Assembly: GCF_010811875.1 (NCBI RefSeq)
Contig: NZ_VKHP01000013.1
Location: 1 to 64,000, forward strand
DNA length: 64,000 bases
Source: Bradyrhizobium uaiense
Lineage (GTDB): Bacteria; Pseudomonadota; Alphaproteobacteria; Rhizobiales; Xanthobacteraceae
Direction: 5' to 3'
The notes under the pieces: model-generated
Told to the model about the DNA's origin: nothing
The model's database searches: none
Seen by the model: the letters and a program-made list of their open reading frames with translations, nothing else
Program-made: the position numbers and the translations under genes
Part shown: in pieces, positions 32,111 through 42,513 of the stretch
How the letters are laid out: each line of letters opens with the position of its first letter
How positions within the stretch are numbered: position 1 is the first letter of the stretch

Positions 32111-33481
32111 TCAGCCGACCCCGAGCGCCTTCAGCTTGCGGTGTAGTGCCGAGCGCTCCATGCCGACGAACTCTGCGGTGCGCGAGATATTGCCGGAGAA
32201 GCGGCTGATCTGGGCGATCAGGTAGTCGCGCTCGAACACCTCACGGGCCTCGCGCAGCGGCAGGCCCATGATGTGCTCGCCATTGTTGGAGGTCGGCATC
32301 GCCGGTACCATGGAGCCGACGTCCTGCGGCAGCATGTCGGCGGTGATGATCGCCTCCGGGCCGCCGCCGGCCAGGATCATCACGCGCTCCACGTTGTTGC
32401 GGAGCTGGCGGACGTTGCCCGGCCAGACATGCGACTGCAGCACGGCCATCGCGTCCTGCCCGATCTGCCGCTTCGGCAGGCCGGTGGCGGCCGAGATCTG
32501 GTCCATGAAATAGTCGATCAGCTCGGGGATGTCCTCGCGCCGCTCCGACAACGGCGGCACCCGGATCGGCACCACCGAGAGGCGATGATAGAGGTCCTCG
32601 CGGAAACGCCCGCCGGCGATCTCCTCCTCGAGATTGCGCGCGGTCGAGGAGATGATGCGGACGTCGACATGGACCTTGCTGGTGCCGCCCTGGCGCTGGA
32701 AGGTCTGATCGACCAGCACGCGCAGGATCTTGTTCTGGGTCTCGCGCGGCATGTCCGCGATCTCGTCGATGAACAGCGTGCCGCCATGCGCTTCCTCGAG
32801 CGCGCCGGCCTTGCGCTGCTGCTCGCCGTTCGATCCCTCGATGCCGAACAGCTCGATCTCCATGCGCTCCGGCGTGATCGCGGCCGCATTGATCACCACG
32901 AACGGCCCCTCGGCGCGCCCGGAGGCATGATGCAGCGTCCGCGCGGCGAGCTCCTTGCCGGCGCCCGACGGCCCGACGATCAGGATGCGGCTGTTGGCCT
33001 TGGCGGCGCGGTCGATGGTCTGGCGCAGCTGGTTCATGCAGGCCGAGCGGCCGGTCAGCACGCTGGCTGCGGGCGCCAGTTGCTTCAGCTCCTTCACCTC
33101 GCGGCGGAGCCGCGACGTCTCCAGCGCCCGCGTCGCGACCAGGATCAGCCGATCCGACTTGAACGGCTTCTCGATGAAGTCATAGGCGCCGCGCTTGATC
33201 GCGGCGACCGCGGTTTCGATGTTGCCGTGGCCGGAGATCATCACGACCGGCAGATCGGCATTGTCCTTCTTGATCTGCTCGAGCAGCTGCAGGCCGTCGA
33301 GCTTGGAGCCCTGCAACCAGATGTCGAGGAACACCAGGTTCGGGCGGCGGTTGGCGATCTCGGCAAGTGCCGAATCGCTGTCGCGCGCGGTGCGGGTGGA
33401 GAAGCCCTCATCGTCCAGGATACCCGCAACGAGGTCGCGAATGTCGGCTTCGTCGTCGACAATCAGAATGTCACTTGCCAT
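32111..33481 (-). CDS. ntrX: nitrogen-responsive sigma-54-type response regulator NtrX
   Basis: This 456-residue regulator has a receiver domain (phospho-acceptor D53 in VFLDIWLQ), an AAA+ domain (Walker A GPSGAGKE, Walker B GGTLFIDEIADMP) and a Fis-type HTH (NISRTAEFVGMERSALHRKLKALG). Where sigma-54 activators carry GAFTGA, this protein reads FGIEGSNGEQQRKAGALEEA, so the sigma-54-contact loop is missing. It probably acts without sigma-54 activation, or as a repressor. It follows ntrY by 17 bases and forms the NtrYX two-component pair. Confidence 0.95.
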   Translation of the reverse strand: MASDILIVDDEADIRDLVAGILDDEGFSTRTARDSDSALAEIANRRPNLVFLDIWLQGSKLDGLQLLEQIKKDNADLPVVMISGHGNIETAVAAIKRGAYDFIEKPFKSDRLILVATRALETSRLRREVKELKQLAPAASVLTGRSACMNQLRQTIDRAAKANSRILIVGPSGAGKELAARTLHHASGRAEGPFVVINAAAITPERMEIELFGIEGSNGEQQRKAGALEEAHGGTLFIDEIADMPRETQNKILRVLVDQTFQRQGGTSKVHVDVRIISSTARNLEEEIAGGRFREDLYHRLSVVPIRVPPLSERREDIPELIDYFMDQISAATGLPKRQIGQDAMAVLQSHVWPGNVRQLRNNVERVMILAGGGPEAIITADMLPQDVGSMVPAMPTSNNGEHIMGLPLREAREVFERDYLIAQISRFSGNISRTAEFVGMERSALHRKLKALGVG

Positions 33482-33498
33482 GGGTTACACCTGCCTTG

Positions 33499-35958
33499 TC
33501 AGTCGCCCGTCGCAGCTTTGATTTTTGGCTCTTGCGCATTTGGCTCTTGATTATTTGGTTCAGGACTATCGGATGCTTGGATCGGTTCTCGGATCGGTTC
33601 TTGGATTTTTGGTTCATTGTTGGTCGCCTGTGCCGGGCCGTTGGTCGGCTCTTCCGGCGGATTTTTTTCACTGGTGGGTTCGGTCTTGTCCGGTTTCACG
33701 TCCGGCTTTTGGTCCTTGTTCTCCGGCTTGGCCGCCTGGCCGGTGACGGCAAAGCGCAGCCGCATCCAGGCACCGCGCTGCCCCTCGCGGAAATCGGACG
33801 CATCCTTGAGCTCGATGCGGCCGCCGTGGTCCTCGAGGACGCGGCCGACGATGGCGAGCCCCAGACCGGTGCCCTTCGCCCGCGTCGTGACATAGGGCTC
33901 GAGCAGGCGCGAACGGGCGACCTTGGGCAGGCCGATACCGTTGTCGACGACGTCAATCAGGATGTCGTCGTTCTCGCGCTGCGCCACGACGTCGATGCGG
34001 CCCTTGCCGAGCTCCTCGCGCGGCACCTGCTCGATCGCCTCGGTGGCGTTCTTGATGATGTTGGTCAACGCCTGCGAGATCAGCCGGCGGTCGAACTGCG
34101 CCGGCAGCGGCGACTGCTTGATGTCGGCCTCGATGTCGAGATCGGGGTGGGCGACCTTCATCAGGAACACCGCCTGTCGCACCACGTCGGCGACGTCCTC
34201 GCCCTCCATCACGGGCTTGGGCATCCGCGCGAAGCGCGAGAACTCGTCGACCATGCGCCTGATGTCGTCGACCTGGCGCACAATGGTGTCGGTGCACTGC
34301 TCGAAGATCGACTTGTCCTTCTCTTCGGTGATCGTCTTGCCGAACTTGCGGCGGATCCGCTCGGCGGACAGCTGGATCGGGGTCAGCGGATTCTTGATCT
34401 CGTGGGCGATGCGGCGGGCGACGTCGCCCCAGGCCGAGGTGCGCTGCGCCGAGACCAGTTCGGTGATGTCGTCGAGCGTGATGATGTAGCTGTCGCGCGA
34501 CTGGCTGGTCTGCTCGGCGGAGACGCGAACCGACAGATTGCGCTCGTTGCCGTCGCGCAGGATCGTCACCTGCCCCTGCACCAGCCGCTGCGTTCCCTCG
34601 CGCGCGGTCTTCATCATCTCGTCGAGTTCGGGCAGCACGTCCGAAAGCGGATGGCCGAGCGTTTCCGACTCGGCGTGCCCAATCAGCTTTTCCGCCGAGC
34701 GGTTGAGGATGCCGACGCTGCCTGAGGCGTCAACGCCGATGATGCCGGCAGAGGCCGACGACAGCACCGCCTCGATGAAACGGCGGCGGCTGTCGATAGT
34801 CTCGCTGGCATCGACCAGCTCGTTGCGCTGGGTGCGCAGCTCCTGCGTCATCTTGTTGAAGATCTCGCCGAGCAGCGCGAGGTCGCTGGCCGATTTATGG
34901 ACCGGCACCTGGACGTTGAGATTGCCGGTCGAAACCTCGCTCGCCGCACCCATCAACTGGCGGATCGGCGACACCAGCCCGTTGGCGAAGTTGAGTCCGA
35001 TCAGCACCGAGGCCATCAGGATGGTCAGCGCGATCACCGCAAACATCAGCGCGAACGCGACCTGGATGCCGAGCCTGCGAGTCTCGAGCTGCGCATATTC
35101 GGCGGCGCTGGTCTGGGTCTGCTTGAGCTGCGCGACGACGGCCGGATCGAGCAGCCGCGCCACGTACAGGAACATGTCGTCATAGGCCCGCAGCCGGACC
35201 ACGGAGGCGACGTAGTTTTCCGGGAAGACCGAGATCTTCGGCTCGGTTTCGTTGATGTCCTTCAGGATGTCAGGCGGCGGCGCTTCATAGTTCAGGCGGA
35301 CGCCGGTTTCCGCGCTGGCGACGATCTTGCCGTCCTTGTCCATCAGCACAGCGACCGGCAGGTTGCGCGACTCGGCCCCGGCCGTCATCAGCTGCAGGAA
35401 CGTCATGCGATCCTGGTCATAGAGCGGCCGCGCATGGGCGAGATCGTTGGCCATCGCCAGCGTGTCGCCGTTGATGAGCTGGGCGTGCTCCTGCATGTAG
35501 GCGCTGGCGATGGTCAGCGAGTTCTGGATCACCTGCTTGGTCGGCCCCGAGAACAGCCGGTCGAGGCCGCGCTCGATGGTGACGTTGGCGACGATCGACA
35601 CCAGCACGGCGGGCAAGACCGCGATCACCGAGAACAGGCCGACGATCTGCACATGCAGCCGCGCCGCCGCCCGGCCGCGCCGCCTCGCCTGCACCATCTG
35701 CCAGACTTCCCGGACGATGATGCCGACCAGCAGCAGGATCGTGGCGGCATTGATCATCAGGAAGGAGCGGACCACCTCGGAGGTGGGCTCGATCGGGGTC
35801 AGGCCGGTCAGGACCACGAAGGTCAGGAAGCCGGACAGCAGCGCGATAGCCACCGCGAACGGCGCCAGCCAGCGCCGCAGCGGAAAGCCCCGCGCCTCCG
35901 CAGTGGGCTCGGCCGGTGGCGCGTGTAACGTTGAAGCGGTGGTCTCTGCGCTGGTCAT
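33499..35958 (-). CDS. ntrY: sensor histidine kinase NtrY
   Basis: This 819-residue membrane kinase starts with hydrophobic segments (LAPFAVAIALLSGFLTFVV and two more). A periplasmic region and another helix near residue 300 follow, then HAMP (GLVSPIRQLMGAASEVS), a PAS-like region, HisKA with [20 protein letters not shown], and the ATPase domain (DVVDNGIGLPK, TRAKGTGLGLAIV). The last 80 residues (DNA 33502-33741) are an odd Pro/Glu/Lys/Asn-rich tail with repeated QEP, REP and NEP motifs, encoded by DNA visibly less GC-rich than the rest. The partner is NtrX. Confidence 0.95.
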   Translation of the reverse strand: MTSAETTASTLHAPPAEPTAEARGFPLRRWLAPFAVAIALLSGFLTFVVLTGLTPIEPTSEVVRSFLMINAATILLLVGIIVREVWQMVQARRRGRAAARLHVQIVGLFSVIAVLPAVLVSIVANVTIERGLDRLFSGPTKQVIQNSLTIASAYMQEHAQLINGDTLAMANDLAHARPLYDQDRMTFLQLMTAGAESRNLPVAVLMDKDGKIVASAETGVRLNYEAPPPDILKDINETEPKISVFPENYVASVVRLRAYDDMFLYVARLLDPAVVAQLKQTQTSAAEYAQLETRRLGIQVAFALMFAVIALTILMASVLIGLNFANGLVSPIRQLMGAASEVSTGNLNVQVPVHKSASDLALLGEIFNKMTQELRTQRNELVDASETIDSRRRFIEAVLSSASAGIIGVDASGSVGILNRSAEKLIGHAESETLGHPLSDVLPELDEMMKTAREGTQRLVQGQVTILRDGNERNLSVRVSAEQTSQSRDSYIITLDDITELVSAQRTSAWGDVARRIAHEIKNPLTPIQLSAERIRRKFGKTITEEKDKSIFEQCTDTIVRQVDDIRRMVDEFSRFARMPKPVMEGEDVADVVRQAVFLMKVAHPDLDIEADIKQSPLPAQFDRRLISQALTNIIKNATEAIEQVPREELGKGRIDVVAQRENDDILIDVVDNGIGLPKVARSRLLEPYVTTRAKGTGLGLAIVGRVLEDHGGRIELKDASDFREGQRGAWMRLRFAVTGQAAKPENKDQKPDVKPDKTEPTSEKNPPEEPTNGPAQATNNEPKIQEPIREPIQASDSPEPNNQEPNAQEPKIKAATGD

Positions 35959-36142
35959 ACCGGCAATTGAGCTGAGTGCGATCGCCCGCGGGAATTGCGA
36001 ACTGATGCAATCATATCACAATGTTGCCGAATTGCGACATTTCCGCGGCGCAAACGGTGGTGCGGCGCCGTGTCCTCAAAACCATTTGTGACTACTCAAT
36101 ACCGGTGGGCGGTGGCGGGGCCCGCGCTCCGCCCCGTCAGCC
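35959..36142 (-). promoter_or_regulatory. ntrC-ntrY intergenic region
   Basis: This 184-base AT-richer gap splits ntrBC from ntrYX and probably holds a separate ntrYX promoter. A TATGAT-like hexamer is seen on the minus strand near 36013. I cannot assign a sigma factor. Confidence 0.3.
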
Positions 36143-37585
36143 CTACCCGCCGCTCCGATAGACCTGGATATCGAGGTCGCGGATCTTCTTGCGCAGCGTA
36201 TTGCGGTTCAATCCGAGCAGGTCGGCGGCCCGGATCTGGTTGCCGCGGGTCGCCGCCAGCGCGGCGGTCAGCAGCGGGATCTCGATCTCCTTGAGGATGC
36301 GGTGGTAGAGGCCCGGCGGAGGCACGCCGTTCGGGAAGCCGGAGAAGTGCGAGGACAGATAGGCCTCGACCGCGCCGCCGAGATTGTCGACGCCGACGCT
36401 CGCGGTGCTGCCCGAGGTGACCGCCGGCGGCGCCAGCTCACCGTCGATGACCGAGGCGGTGATGACGTCCTGCGGATACAGCGCGGCGAGCCGCCGGGCG
36501 AGGTTTTCCAGCTCGCGGACATTGCCCGGCCAGCGGTGCTGCTTGAGCCGTTCCAGCGCCTGGGCGTCGAGCTTCTTCGGCGGCAAGCCGTCCTTCTCGG
36601 CGAGCGAGAAGAAGTGCCGGATCAGGTCGGGCAGATCCTCGATGCGCTCGCGCAGCGGCGGCAGCCGCAGCGGCACCACGTTGAGGCGGAAGAACAGATC
36701 CTCGCGGAACAGGCCCTGCTGGATCAGGATGCGCAGGTCCTTGTTGGAGGCCGCGACGATGCGCACGTCGGTCTTGATCGGGGTGCGGCCGCCGACGGTG
36801 GTGTACTCGCCCTGCTGCAGCACGCGCAGCAGCCGGGTCTGCGCCTCCATCGGCATGTCGCCGATCTCATCGAGGAACAGCGTGCCGCCCTCGGCCTGCT
36901 CGAAGCGGCCGGAGGCGCGGGTGTTGGCGCCGGTGAACGCACCGCGCTCATGGCCGAACAGCTCTGATTCAATGAGGTCGCGCGGGATCGCCGCCATGTT
37001 GACCGCGACGAACGGGCCGTTGCGGCGCCGACCGTAATCGTGCAGCGCGCGGGCGACCAGCTCCTTGCCGGTGCCTGACTCACCCGAGATCATCACGGTG
37101 AGATCGGTCTGCATCAGCCGCGCCAGCACGCGGTAGATTTCCTGCATCGCCGGCGACCGGCCGACCAGCGGGATCGAGTCGAACTCGCCCTCGTCGGCAG
37201 GACTGGAGACGCGCTCCTTCGGCTCGGCCAGCGCGCGGCCGACGATGGTGATCAGCTCCTTCAGGTCGAACGGCTTCGGCAAGTATTCATAGGCGCCGCG
37301 CTCGGAGGCGCGGATCGCGGTCATGAAGGTGTTCTGCGCGCTCATCACGATGACCGGCAGGTTGGGCCGCATCTTCTTGATCCGCGGCAAGAGATCGAAT
37401 GCGTTCTCGTCGGGCATCACCACGTCGGTGATGACAAGGTCGCCCTCACCCTGGCTGACCCAGCGCCACAGCGTGGCGGCGTTGCCGGTCAGGCGAACCT
37501 CGTAGCCGGCGCGCGAGAGCGCCTGGTTCAGGACGGTCCGGATGGCAGTGTCGTCGTCAGCGACAAGTATGCTACCTGCAGGCAT
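36143..37585 (-). CDS. ntrC: nitrogen regulator NtrC (sigma-54 activator)
   Basis: This 480-residue protein has a receiver domain with D54 ([13 protein letters not shown]) and a central AAA+ domain with Walker [15 protein letters not shown] is intact in [18 protein letters not shown], followed by [13 protein letters not shown], and a Fis HTH closes the protein ([21 protein letters not shown]). It activates nitrogen-assimilation genes with RpoN when phosphorylated by NtrB. It follows ntrB by 12 bases in the dusB-ntrB-ntrC operon. Confidence 0.97.
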   Translation of the reverse strand: MPAGSILVADDDTAIRTVLNQALSRAGYEVRLTGNAATLWRWVSQGEGDLVITDVVMPDENAFDLLPRIKKMRPNLPVIVMSAQNTFMTAIRASERGAYEYLPKPFDLKELITIVGRALAEPKERVSSPADEGEFDSIPLVGRSPAMQEIYRVLARLMQTDLTVMISGESGTGKELVARALHDYGRRRNGPFVAVNMAAIPRDLIESELFGHERGAFTGANTRASGRFEQAEGGTLFLDEIGDMPMEAQTRLLRVLQQGEYTTVGGRTPIKTDVRIVAASNKDLRILIQQGLFREDLFFRLNVVPLRLPPLRERIEDLPDLIRHFFSLAEKDGLPPKKLDAQALERLKQHRWPGNVRELENLARRLAALYPQDVITASVIDGELAPPAVTSGSTASVGVDNLGGAVEAYLSSHFSGFPNGVPPPGLYHRILKEIEIPLLTAALAATRGNQIRAADLLGLNRNTLRKKIRDLDIQVYRSGG

Positions 37586-37597
37586 TGTTGTTGTTCC

Positions 37598-38773
37598 TCA
37601 TCGTGCGTCCTGAGAGGCAGGCGAGGACGTACCCGGAACGTCATCGCGGTTGCTATGGTCGTGTTGCTTGGCGGCGCTGTACATCGGCATCAGCACGCGG
37701 AAAGTGGTCTTGCGCGGCTGCGACTCGCATTCGATGATGCCGCCGTGATCGCCGACGATCTTGGCGACCAGCGCGAGGCCGAGCCCGCTGCCGGTCTGCT
37801 TGGTGGTGACGAAGGGATCGAACAGGTTCGGCAGCAAATCTTCCGGCACGCCTGAACCGTTGTCCTTGACGCAGAATTCGAGCGGCAGCGAGACCCGCGA
37901 TTTCTTGCCGGGCACCGACAGCCGCACGCCCGGCCGGAACGCCGTGGTGAGGTGGATTTCGGCATCGGTGCCGAGATCGGCGACCGCTTCCGCCGCGTTC
38001 TTCACCAGATTGAGGAAGACCTGGATCAGCTGGTCCTGGTTGGCGAGCACCGGCGGCAGCGACGGATCATAGTCCTCGATGAAGCGGACGTTGCGGGCAA
38101 AGCCCGACTGCGCCAGGCGCTTCACATGGTCGAGCACGGAATGGATGTTGACCGGCCCGCGCGCCACCGGGCGGTCGTCGCCGAACACTTCCATGCGGTC
38201 GACCAGCGTGACGATGCGGTCGGCCTCGTCGCAGATCAGCCGCGTCAGCAGCCGGTCCTCGGAGGACGCCTGCTGCTCCAGCAGTTGCGCCGCGCCGCGG
38301 ATGCCGGACAGCGGGTTCTTGATCTCGTGGGCGAGCATAGCAGCCAGCGCGATCACCGAGCGTGCGGCGCTGCGATGGGTGAGCTGGCGGTCCATCTTGT
38401 CGGCGATGGTGCGCTCTTGCAGCATCACCACGATGTGCCCGGGCCGCTCGGTCAGCGGCGCGACGTGCAGGTCGACCTGACGATCGCCGCCGATCCGCGG
38501 CGTGCCGAGATCGACCTTGTATTCGTTGACCGGCGAGCCGCTCGCCCGCACCTGCTCGATCAGCGCCAGCAGCGGGCTGCCGAACGGCACCAGTTCCTTC
38601 AGCGACTGCCGGCGCAAAAACTGCGTCGAGATCTCGAAGAAGGATTCGGCGGCGATGTTGGCGTCGACGATCCGGCCGTCGGGTGCGACCAGCAGCACCG
38701 GATTGGGCAGCGCGTTGAGGATGGCCTCGCCGTCGGTCGGCACGGGCCGGCGGAATTCCATGGCTGACGTCAT
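37598..38773 (-). CDS. ntrB: nitrogen sensor kinase/phosphatase NtrB
   Basis: This is a 391-residue cytoplasmic kinase. A PAS domain at the start ([20 protein letters not shown]) is followed by HisKA with the phospho-His in [20 protein letters not shown] and the ATPase domain ([30 protein letters not shown]). It phosphorylates or dephosphorylates NtrC under PII control. Its ATG overlaps the dusB stop (ATGA), giving tight coupling. There are no membrane segments. Confidence 0.96.
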   Translation of the reverse strand: MTSAMEFRRPVPTDGEAILNALPNPVLLVAPDGRIVDANIAAESFFEISTQFLRRQSLKELVPFGSPLLALIEQVRASGSPVNEYKVDLGTPRIGGDRQVDLHVAPLTERPGHIVVMLQERTIADKMDRQLTHRSAARSVIALAAMLAHEIKNPLSGIRGAAQLLEQQASSEDRLLTRLICDEADRIVTLVDRMEVFGDDRPVARGPVNIHSVLDHVKRLAQSGFARNVRFIEDYDPSLPPVLANQDQLIQVFLNLVKNAAEAVADLGTDAEIHLTTAFRPGVRLSVPGKKSRVSLPLEFCVKDNGSGVPEDLLPNLFDPFVTTKQTGSGLGLALVAKIVGDHGGIIECESQPRKTTFRVLMPMYSAAKQHDHSNRDDVPGTSSPASQDAR

Positions 38774-39804
38774 GCGGCAGCACTCCAGGCAAAATCGTCG
38801 TAGGCATCCTCGAGCGCGCGATGCACGCTGGACGGCTCCTCCGAGGTCAGGATCGCCTGCCGCCAGGTCTTCAATGTTGCCGCCGGCGCGCAGCTATAGG
38901 CGGCAGCCGTCTCCAGCGCCCAGCCGAGATGCTTGCGCGCATGCTTGAGTCCGATGCGCAGGCCATAATGGCTGCAGACCTCGTCATAGAGCGCGCGAAC
39001 GTGCTTGAGCTGCTCGGCGAGCGACGGCGCGGTCTCGGTGATCCCGGTCTCGAGGCGGCGGCCGATCTGGCCGGGCAACCAGGGCTGCCCTTGCGCGCCG
39101 CGACCGATCATGACGGCATCCGCGCCGGACATCTCCAGCGCGCCGATAGCCTTGTCGAACGAGGTGATGTCGCCATTGACCACGACCGGGATCGTGACGG
39201 CGTCCTTGACCGGGCGTACCGCGTTCCAGTTCGCCTCGCCCTTGTAGAACTGGCAGCGGGTGCGGCCATGCACGGTGATCATCTGCACGCCTGACGCCTC
39301 GGCGCGGCGCGCCAGTTCGGGCGAATTGAGCGAGCGGTCGTCCCAGCCGAGCCGCATCTTCAGCGTCACCGGCACCTTGACCGCGGCGATGGTCGCATCG
39401 ATCAGCGCGACCGCATGGTCCAGGTCGCGCATCAGGGCCGAGCCGGACTGGCCACCGGTCACATGGCGCGCCGGGCAGCCCATGTTGATGTCGATGATGT
39501 CGGCGCCGGCGCCCTCGGCGATCCGTGCGCCCTCCGCCATCCAGTGGGTCTCGCAGCCGGCAAGCTGGACCACATGCGGCCCGATCCCGGCTGCCTCACA
39601 ACGCAGCTTCGACATCGGCTTGCCGTTCACCAGGTCGTCGCTGGCGGTCATCTCGGAGACCACCAGGCCGGCCCCCAGAGTGGCAGCGAGTCGCCGGAAG
39701 GGCGCGTCGGTGATGCCGGACATGGGCGCGAGGAGAACCCGGTTGGCGACAGCAATATCGCCTATCTTCAATGGGTTACGAGGAGTACTTTGCACGCCGA
39801 TCAC
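38770..39804 (-). CDS. dusB: tRNA-dihydrouridine synthase (NifR3)
   Basis: This 344-residue FMN enzyme reduces uridines in the tRNA D-loop. It has the N-terminal barrel with [15 protein letters not shown], the catalytic Cys in [31 protein letters not shown], and [11 protein letters not shown]. It is the first gene of the dusB-ntrBC block, the classical nifR3-ntrB-ntrC arrangement of Alphaproteobacteria. The start appears to be GTG at 39804; another GTG lies three codons in. Confidence 0.95.
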   Translation of the reverse strand: MIGVQSTPRNPLKIGDIAVANRVLLAPMSGITDAPFRRLAATLGAGLVVSEMTASDDLVNGKPMSKLRCEAAGIGPHVVQLAGCETHWMAEGARIAEGAGADIIDINMGCPARHVTGGQSGSALMRDLDHAVALIDATIAAVKVPVTLKMRLGWDDRSLNSPELARRAEASGVQMITVHGRTRCQFYKGEANWNAVRPVKDAVTIPVVVNGDITSFDKAIGALEMSGADAVMIGRGAQGQPWLPGQIGRRLETGITETAPSLAEQLKHVRALYDEVCSHYGLRIGLKHARKHLGWALETAAAYSCAPAATLKTWRQAILTSEEPSSVHRALEDAYDDFAWSAAA

Positions 39805-40056
39805 AGCCGTCTCGTCGTTCTGTCAGCCACGCCATTGCGGCTGACGCTGTCTATTCTGCGCACAATTCTTGTGCAGTCAAGGTTCATGCCTACGGTTTAG
39901 ACATTTCTACCATCTACGCAAGTGCACTGCAACAAAATCTGCTTTTCCCACAGTCATCGGCAAACGCTCTGTTTTTGCGCAGCGGTCATGCTAAGGGCTG
40001 TGCGCGGCGGCCCTCGCCGTCCCCCTCATCCCCGATTCGTCTGTCACTGGTTCAAA

Positions 40057-41253
40057 ATGCCGAAGCCTGAGCGTACCGCCGCTATCCTTGTCGCAGCCGG
40101 CCGTGGACTGCGCGCCGGCGCCGGTGGACCGAAGCAATACCGGACGATCGGCGGACAGACGGTGATCTACCGCGCCATGGAGGCGTTCTCCGGGCATCCG
40201 GACGTGTTTGCCGTGCAGCCGGTGGTCAATCCTGATGATGCCGCACTGTTCGATGAAGCCGTCGCGAGCCTGCGCCATCAGCCGCCGACGCCGGGCGGTG
40301 CGACCCGGCAGGCCTCGGTCCATGCCGGGCTCGAGGCGCTCGCCGGCGAGAAGCCCGACATCGTTCTGATCCACGACGCCGCGCGCCCCTTCGTCACCGC
40401 AGCCGTGATCTCGCGCGCGATCGCTGCGGCCGGCCGGACCGGCGCTGCGATCCCCGTGATTCCCGTCACCGACACGATCAAGCTCACCGGCGATACCGGC
40501 GACGTCGAGGCGACGCCGGAGCGCGCGCGCTTGAGGATCGCGCAAACGCCGCAGGCTTTTCGTTTCGATGTAATATTGGAAGCGCATCGTCGCGCCGCGC
40601 GCGAGGGCCGCAGCGATTTCACCGACGATGCCGCACTTGCAGAATGGGCGGGATTGACGGTCGCGACGTTTGAAGGTGATCTTGCCAACATGAAATTGAC
40701 CACACCCGAAGACTTCGTGCGCGAGGAAGCGCGGCTCGCAAGCCAGCTCGGCGACATCAGGACCGGCACCGGCTACGACGTGCACGCCTTTGGCGACGGC
40801 GACCACGTGATGCTCTGCGGCGTGCGCGTGCCGCACACCAAAGGATTCCTGGCCCATTCCGACGGTGATGTCGGGCTGCATGCGCTGGTCGACGCCATTC
40901 TCGGCGCGCTGGCCGACGGCGACATCGGCTCGCATTTCCCGCCGAGCGACGCCAAGTGGAAGGGCGCCTCCTCCGACCAATTCCTCAAATACGCCGTCGA
41001 ACGCGTTACCGCGCGGGGCGGACGGATCGCCAATCTCGAAGTGACGATGATCTGCGAACGGCCGAAGATCGGTCCGCTGCGCGACACGATGCGGGCCAAG
41101 ATCGCGGAGATCTCCGGCGTGCACATCTCGCGCGTGGCGGTCAAGGCGACCACCAGCGAGCGGCTCGGCTTCACCGGCCGCGAGGAAGGTATCGCGGCGA
41201 CCGCGAGTGCCACGATCCGCCTTCCCTGGGACGACAAGAGCTGGAGTGCCTGA
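40057..41253 (+). CDS. ispDF: bifunctional IspD/IspF isoprenoid enzyme
   Basis: This 398-residue fusion covers two steps of the MEP pathway. Residues 1-230 form the CDP-ME synthase: [14 protein letters not shown] with [12 protein letters not shown], and TPQAFR. Residues 238-398 form the MEcPP synthase: [28 protein letters not shown], and the C-terminal [16 protein letters not shown]. Fusion of IspD and IspF is the alphaproteobacterial norm. The ATG at 40057 is supported by the immediate nucleotide-binding strand. The cinA gene follows after one base. Confidence 0.96.
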   Translation: MPKPERTAAILVAAGRGLRAGAGGPKQYRTIGGQTVIYRAMEAFSGHPDVFAVQPVVNPDDAALFDEAVASLRHQPPTPGGATRQASVHAGLEALAGEKPDIVLIHDAARPFVTAAVISRAIAAAGRTGAAIPVIPVTDTIKLTGDTGDVEATPERARLRIAQTPQAFRFDVILEAHRRAAREGRSDFTDDAALAEWAGLTVATFEGDLANMKLTTPEDFVREEARLASQLGDIRTGTGYDVHAFGDGDHVMLCGVRVPHTKGFLAHSDGDVGLHALVDAILGALADGDIGSHFPPSDAKWKGASSDQFLKYAVERVTARGGRIANLEVTMICERPKIGPLRDTMRAKIAEISGVHISRVAVKATTSERLGFTGREEGIAATASATIRLPWDDKSWSA

Positions 41254-41254
41254 C

Positions 41255-41854
41255 ATGGGCGGCAGCGACGCTCGTGCCCTGTCCCGCTCGCTGCTCGACC
41301 TGTGCCGGATGCGCAAGCTGACCATCGCGACCGCCGAGTCCTGCACCGGCGGCCTGGTTGCGGGCGCGCTCACCGACATCCCCGGCTCTTCCGACGTGAT
41401 CGATCGCGGCTTCGTCACCTATTCGAACGAGGCCAAGCGGGTGATGCTTGGCGTCAAGGCCGCAACGCTTGAGACGTTCGGCGCTGTGAGCAAGGAAACC
41501 GCGACCGCGATGGCGATCGGTGCGCTGGAGAAGGCCGGCGTCGACCTTTCGGTCTCGATCACCGGGATCGCGGGCCCCGGCGGCGCGACGCCGGGCAAGC
41601 CGGTCGGCCTGGTGCATTTCGCCGTCGCCGCGCGCGACGGCCGCATCCTTCACCGTGAGCAGCGATTTGGCGCGATCGGCCGCAGCACGGTACGGCAGCG
41701 CTCTGTGGTCGAAGCGTTGCGCATGCTGATGGAGCTTGCGCGCCCGCCGCAGGCCGCAAAGCCCCGCCGCGAGGCCGCCAGCCGGTTGCGGCCACGGGTG
41801 GCCCGTTCGCCGCGAAGCCACGCCGCGAAACGGCGGCGGCCGCCGCGCGGATAG
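41255..41854 (+). CDS. CinA-family nicotinamide-nucleotide amidohydrolase
   Basis: This 199-residue protein is the CinA/PncC amidase domain: TIATAESCTGGLVAGAL, DRGFVTYSNEAKRVMLGV, and SITGIAGPGGATPGKPVGLV. It deamidates NMN to NaMN in pyridine-nucleotide recycling. The last 30 residues or so are Arg/Pro/Ala-rich (LRPRVARSPRSHAAKRRRPP), beyond the usual end of about 165 residues. It is directly behind ispDF, likely cotranscribed. Confidence 0.93.
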   Translation: MGGSDARALSRSLLDLCRMRKLTIATAESCTGGLVAGALTDIPGSSDVIDRGFVTYSNEAKRVMLGVKAATLETFGAVSKETATAMAIGALEKAGVDLSVSITGIAGPGGATPGKPVGLVHFAVAARDGRILHREQRFGAIGRSTVRQRSVVEALRMLMELARPPQAAKPRREAASRLRPRVARSPRSHAAKRRRPPRG

Positions 41855-42032
41855 GTCGACGAGAGAGTCGAAACGCGCAAAAGCGCCGACTTCGCACCAC
41901 TCTCTGTCAACTGCGACCCTGTGCCGCCCATCGCAGGTGGAACGACGACGGCGCTTCGCCATTTTCTCCTGTTCCAACTCTGCTGTTTCAACTGTTCTTC
42001 GAACAGCAAAATCCCACAACAAGGAGAAAATG

Positions 42033-42428
42033 ATGAAGTTGGGAACTTTGGTCGTGGCTGCGATCACCGCTGGCGCCATGGCGCTGTCGACTGTTGTCCC
42101 CTCGATTGCCGCACCGCTCGCGCCCGCCGCCCGCTTGCAGGACCAGCCTACCTCCGTCGAGCACGTGCAGTATCGCCATTGGCATGGCGGCCCGCGTTAC
42201 GGCTATCGGGGTGGTTACGGCTACCGCGACGGTTATTATCATCGCGACCGTGGAAACGGCGCTGCGATCATCGGCGGCCTCGCAGCCGGCGCGATCATCG
42301 GTGGCGCCATCGCGGCAAGCCAGGCGAAGGCCAATAACGACGCCTATTGCTCCCAGCGCTTCCGCACCTACGATCCGGCTTCGGGCACCTACATTGCGTC
42401 CGGCGGCGTGCGCCGCTCCTGCCCGTAA
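42033..42428 (+). CDS. BA14K-family exported protein
   Basis: This 131-residue protein has a signal peptide cleaved near PSIAAP. It continues with a Tyr/Gly/Arg/His-rich low-complexity stretch (HGGPRYGYRGGYGYRDGYYH), a Gly/Ala hydrophobic segment (IIGGLAAGAIIGGAIAAS), and the BA14K C-terminus AYCSQRFRTYDPASGTYIAS with paired Cys. The family is known in Rhizobiales; a Brucella member is an immunoreactive lectin-like protein. AAGGAG lies six bases before the ATG at 42033; ATG 42030 is an alternative. A hairpin terminator follows. Confidence 0.88.
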   Translation: MKLGTLVVAAITAGAMALSTVVPSIAAPLAPAARLQDQPTSVEHVQYRHWHGGPRYGYRGGYGYRDGYYHRDRGNGAAIIGGLAAGAIIGGAIAASQAKANNDAYCSQRFRTYDPASGTYIASGGVRRSCP

Positions 42429-42459
42429 CTCGGCGAACGCGCATACGCGTCGCTCGTCA

Positions 42460-42480
42460 TGCCCGGCCTTGTGCCGGGCA
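42460..42480 (+). terminator. hairpin terminator after the BA14K gene
   Basis: TGCCCGGC and GCCGGGCA pair around 5 bases, followed by TTTG, 32 bases past the stop. This CATGCCCGGC...GCCGGGCA form is a common short repeat in this bacterial group. Confidence 0.6.
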
Positions 42481-42513
42481 TTTGCGTTCCGGGAGGAAGG
42501 CCAGACGGCTTCG

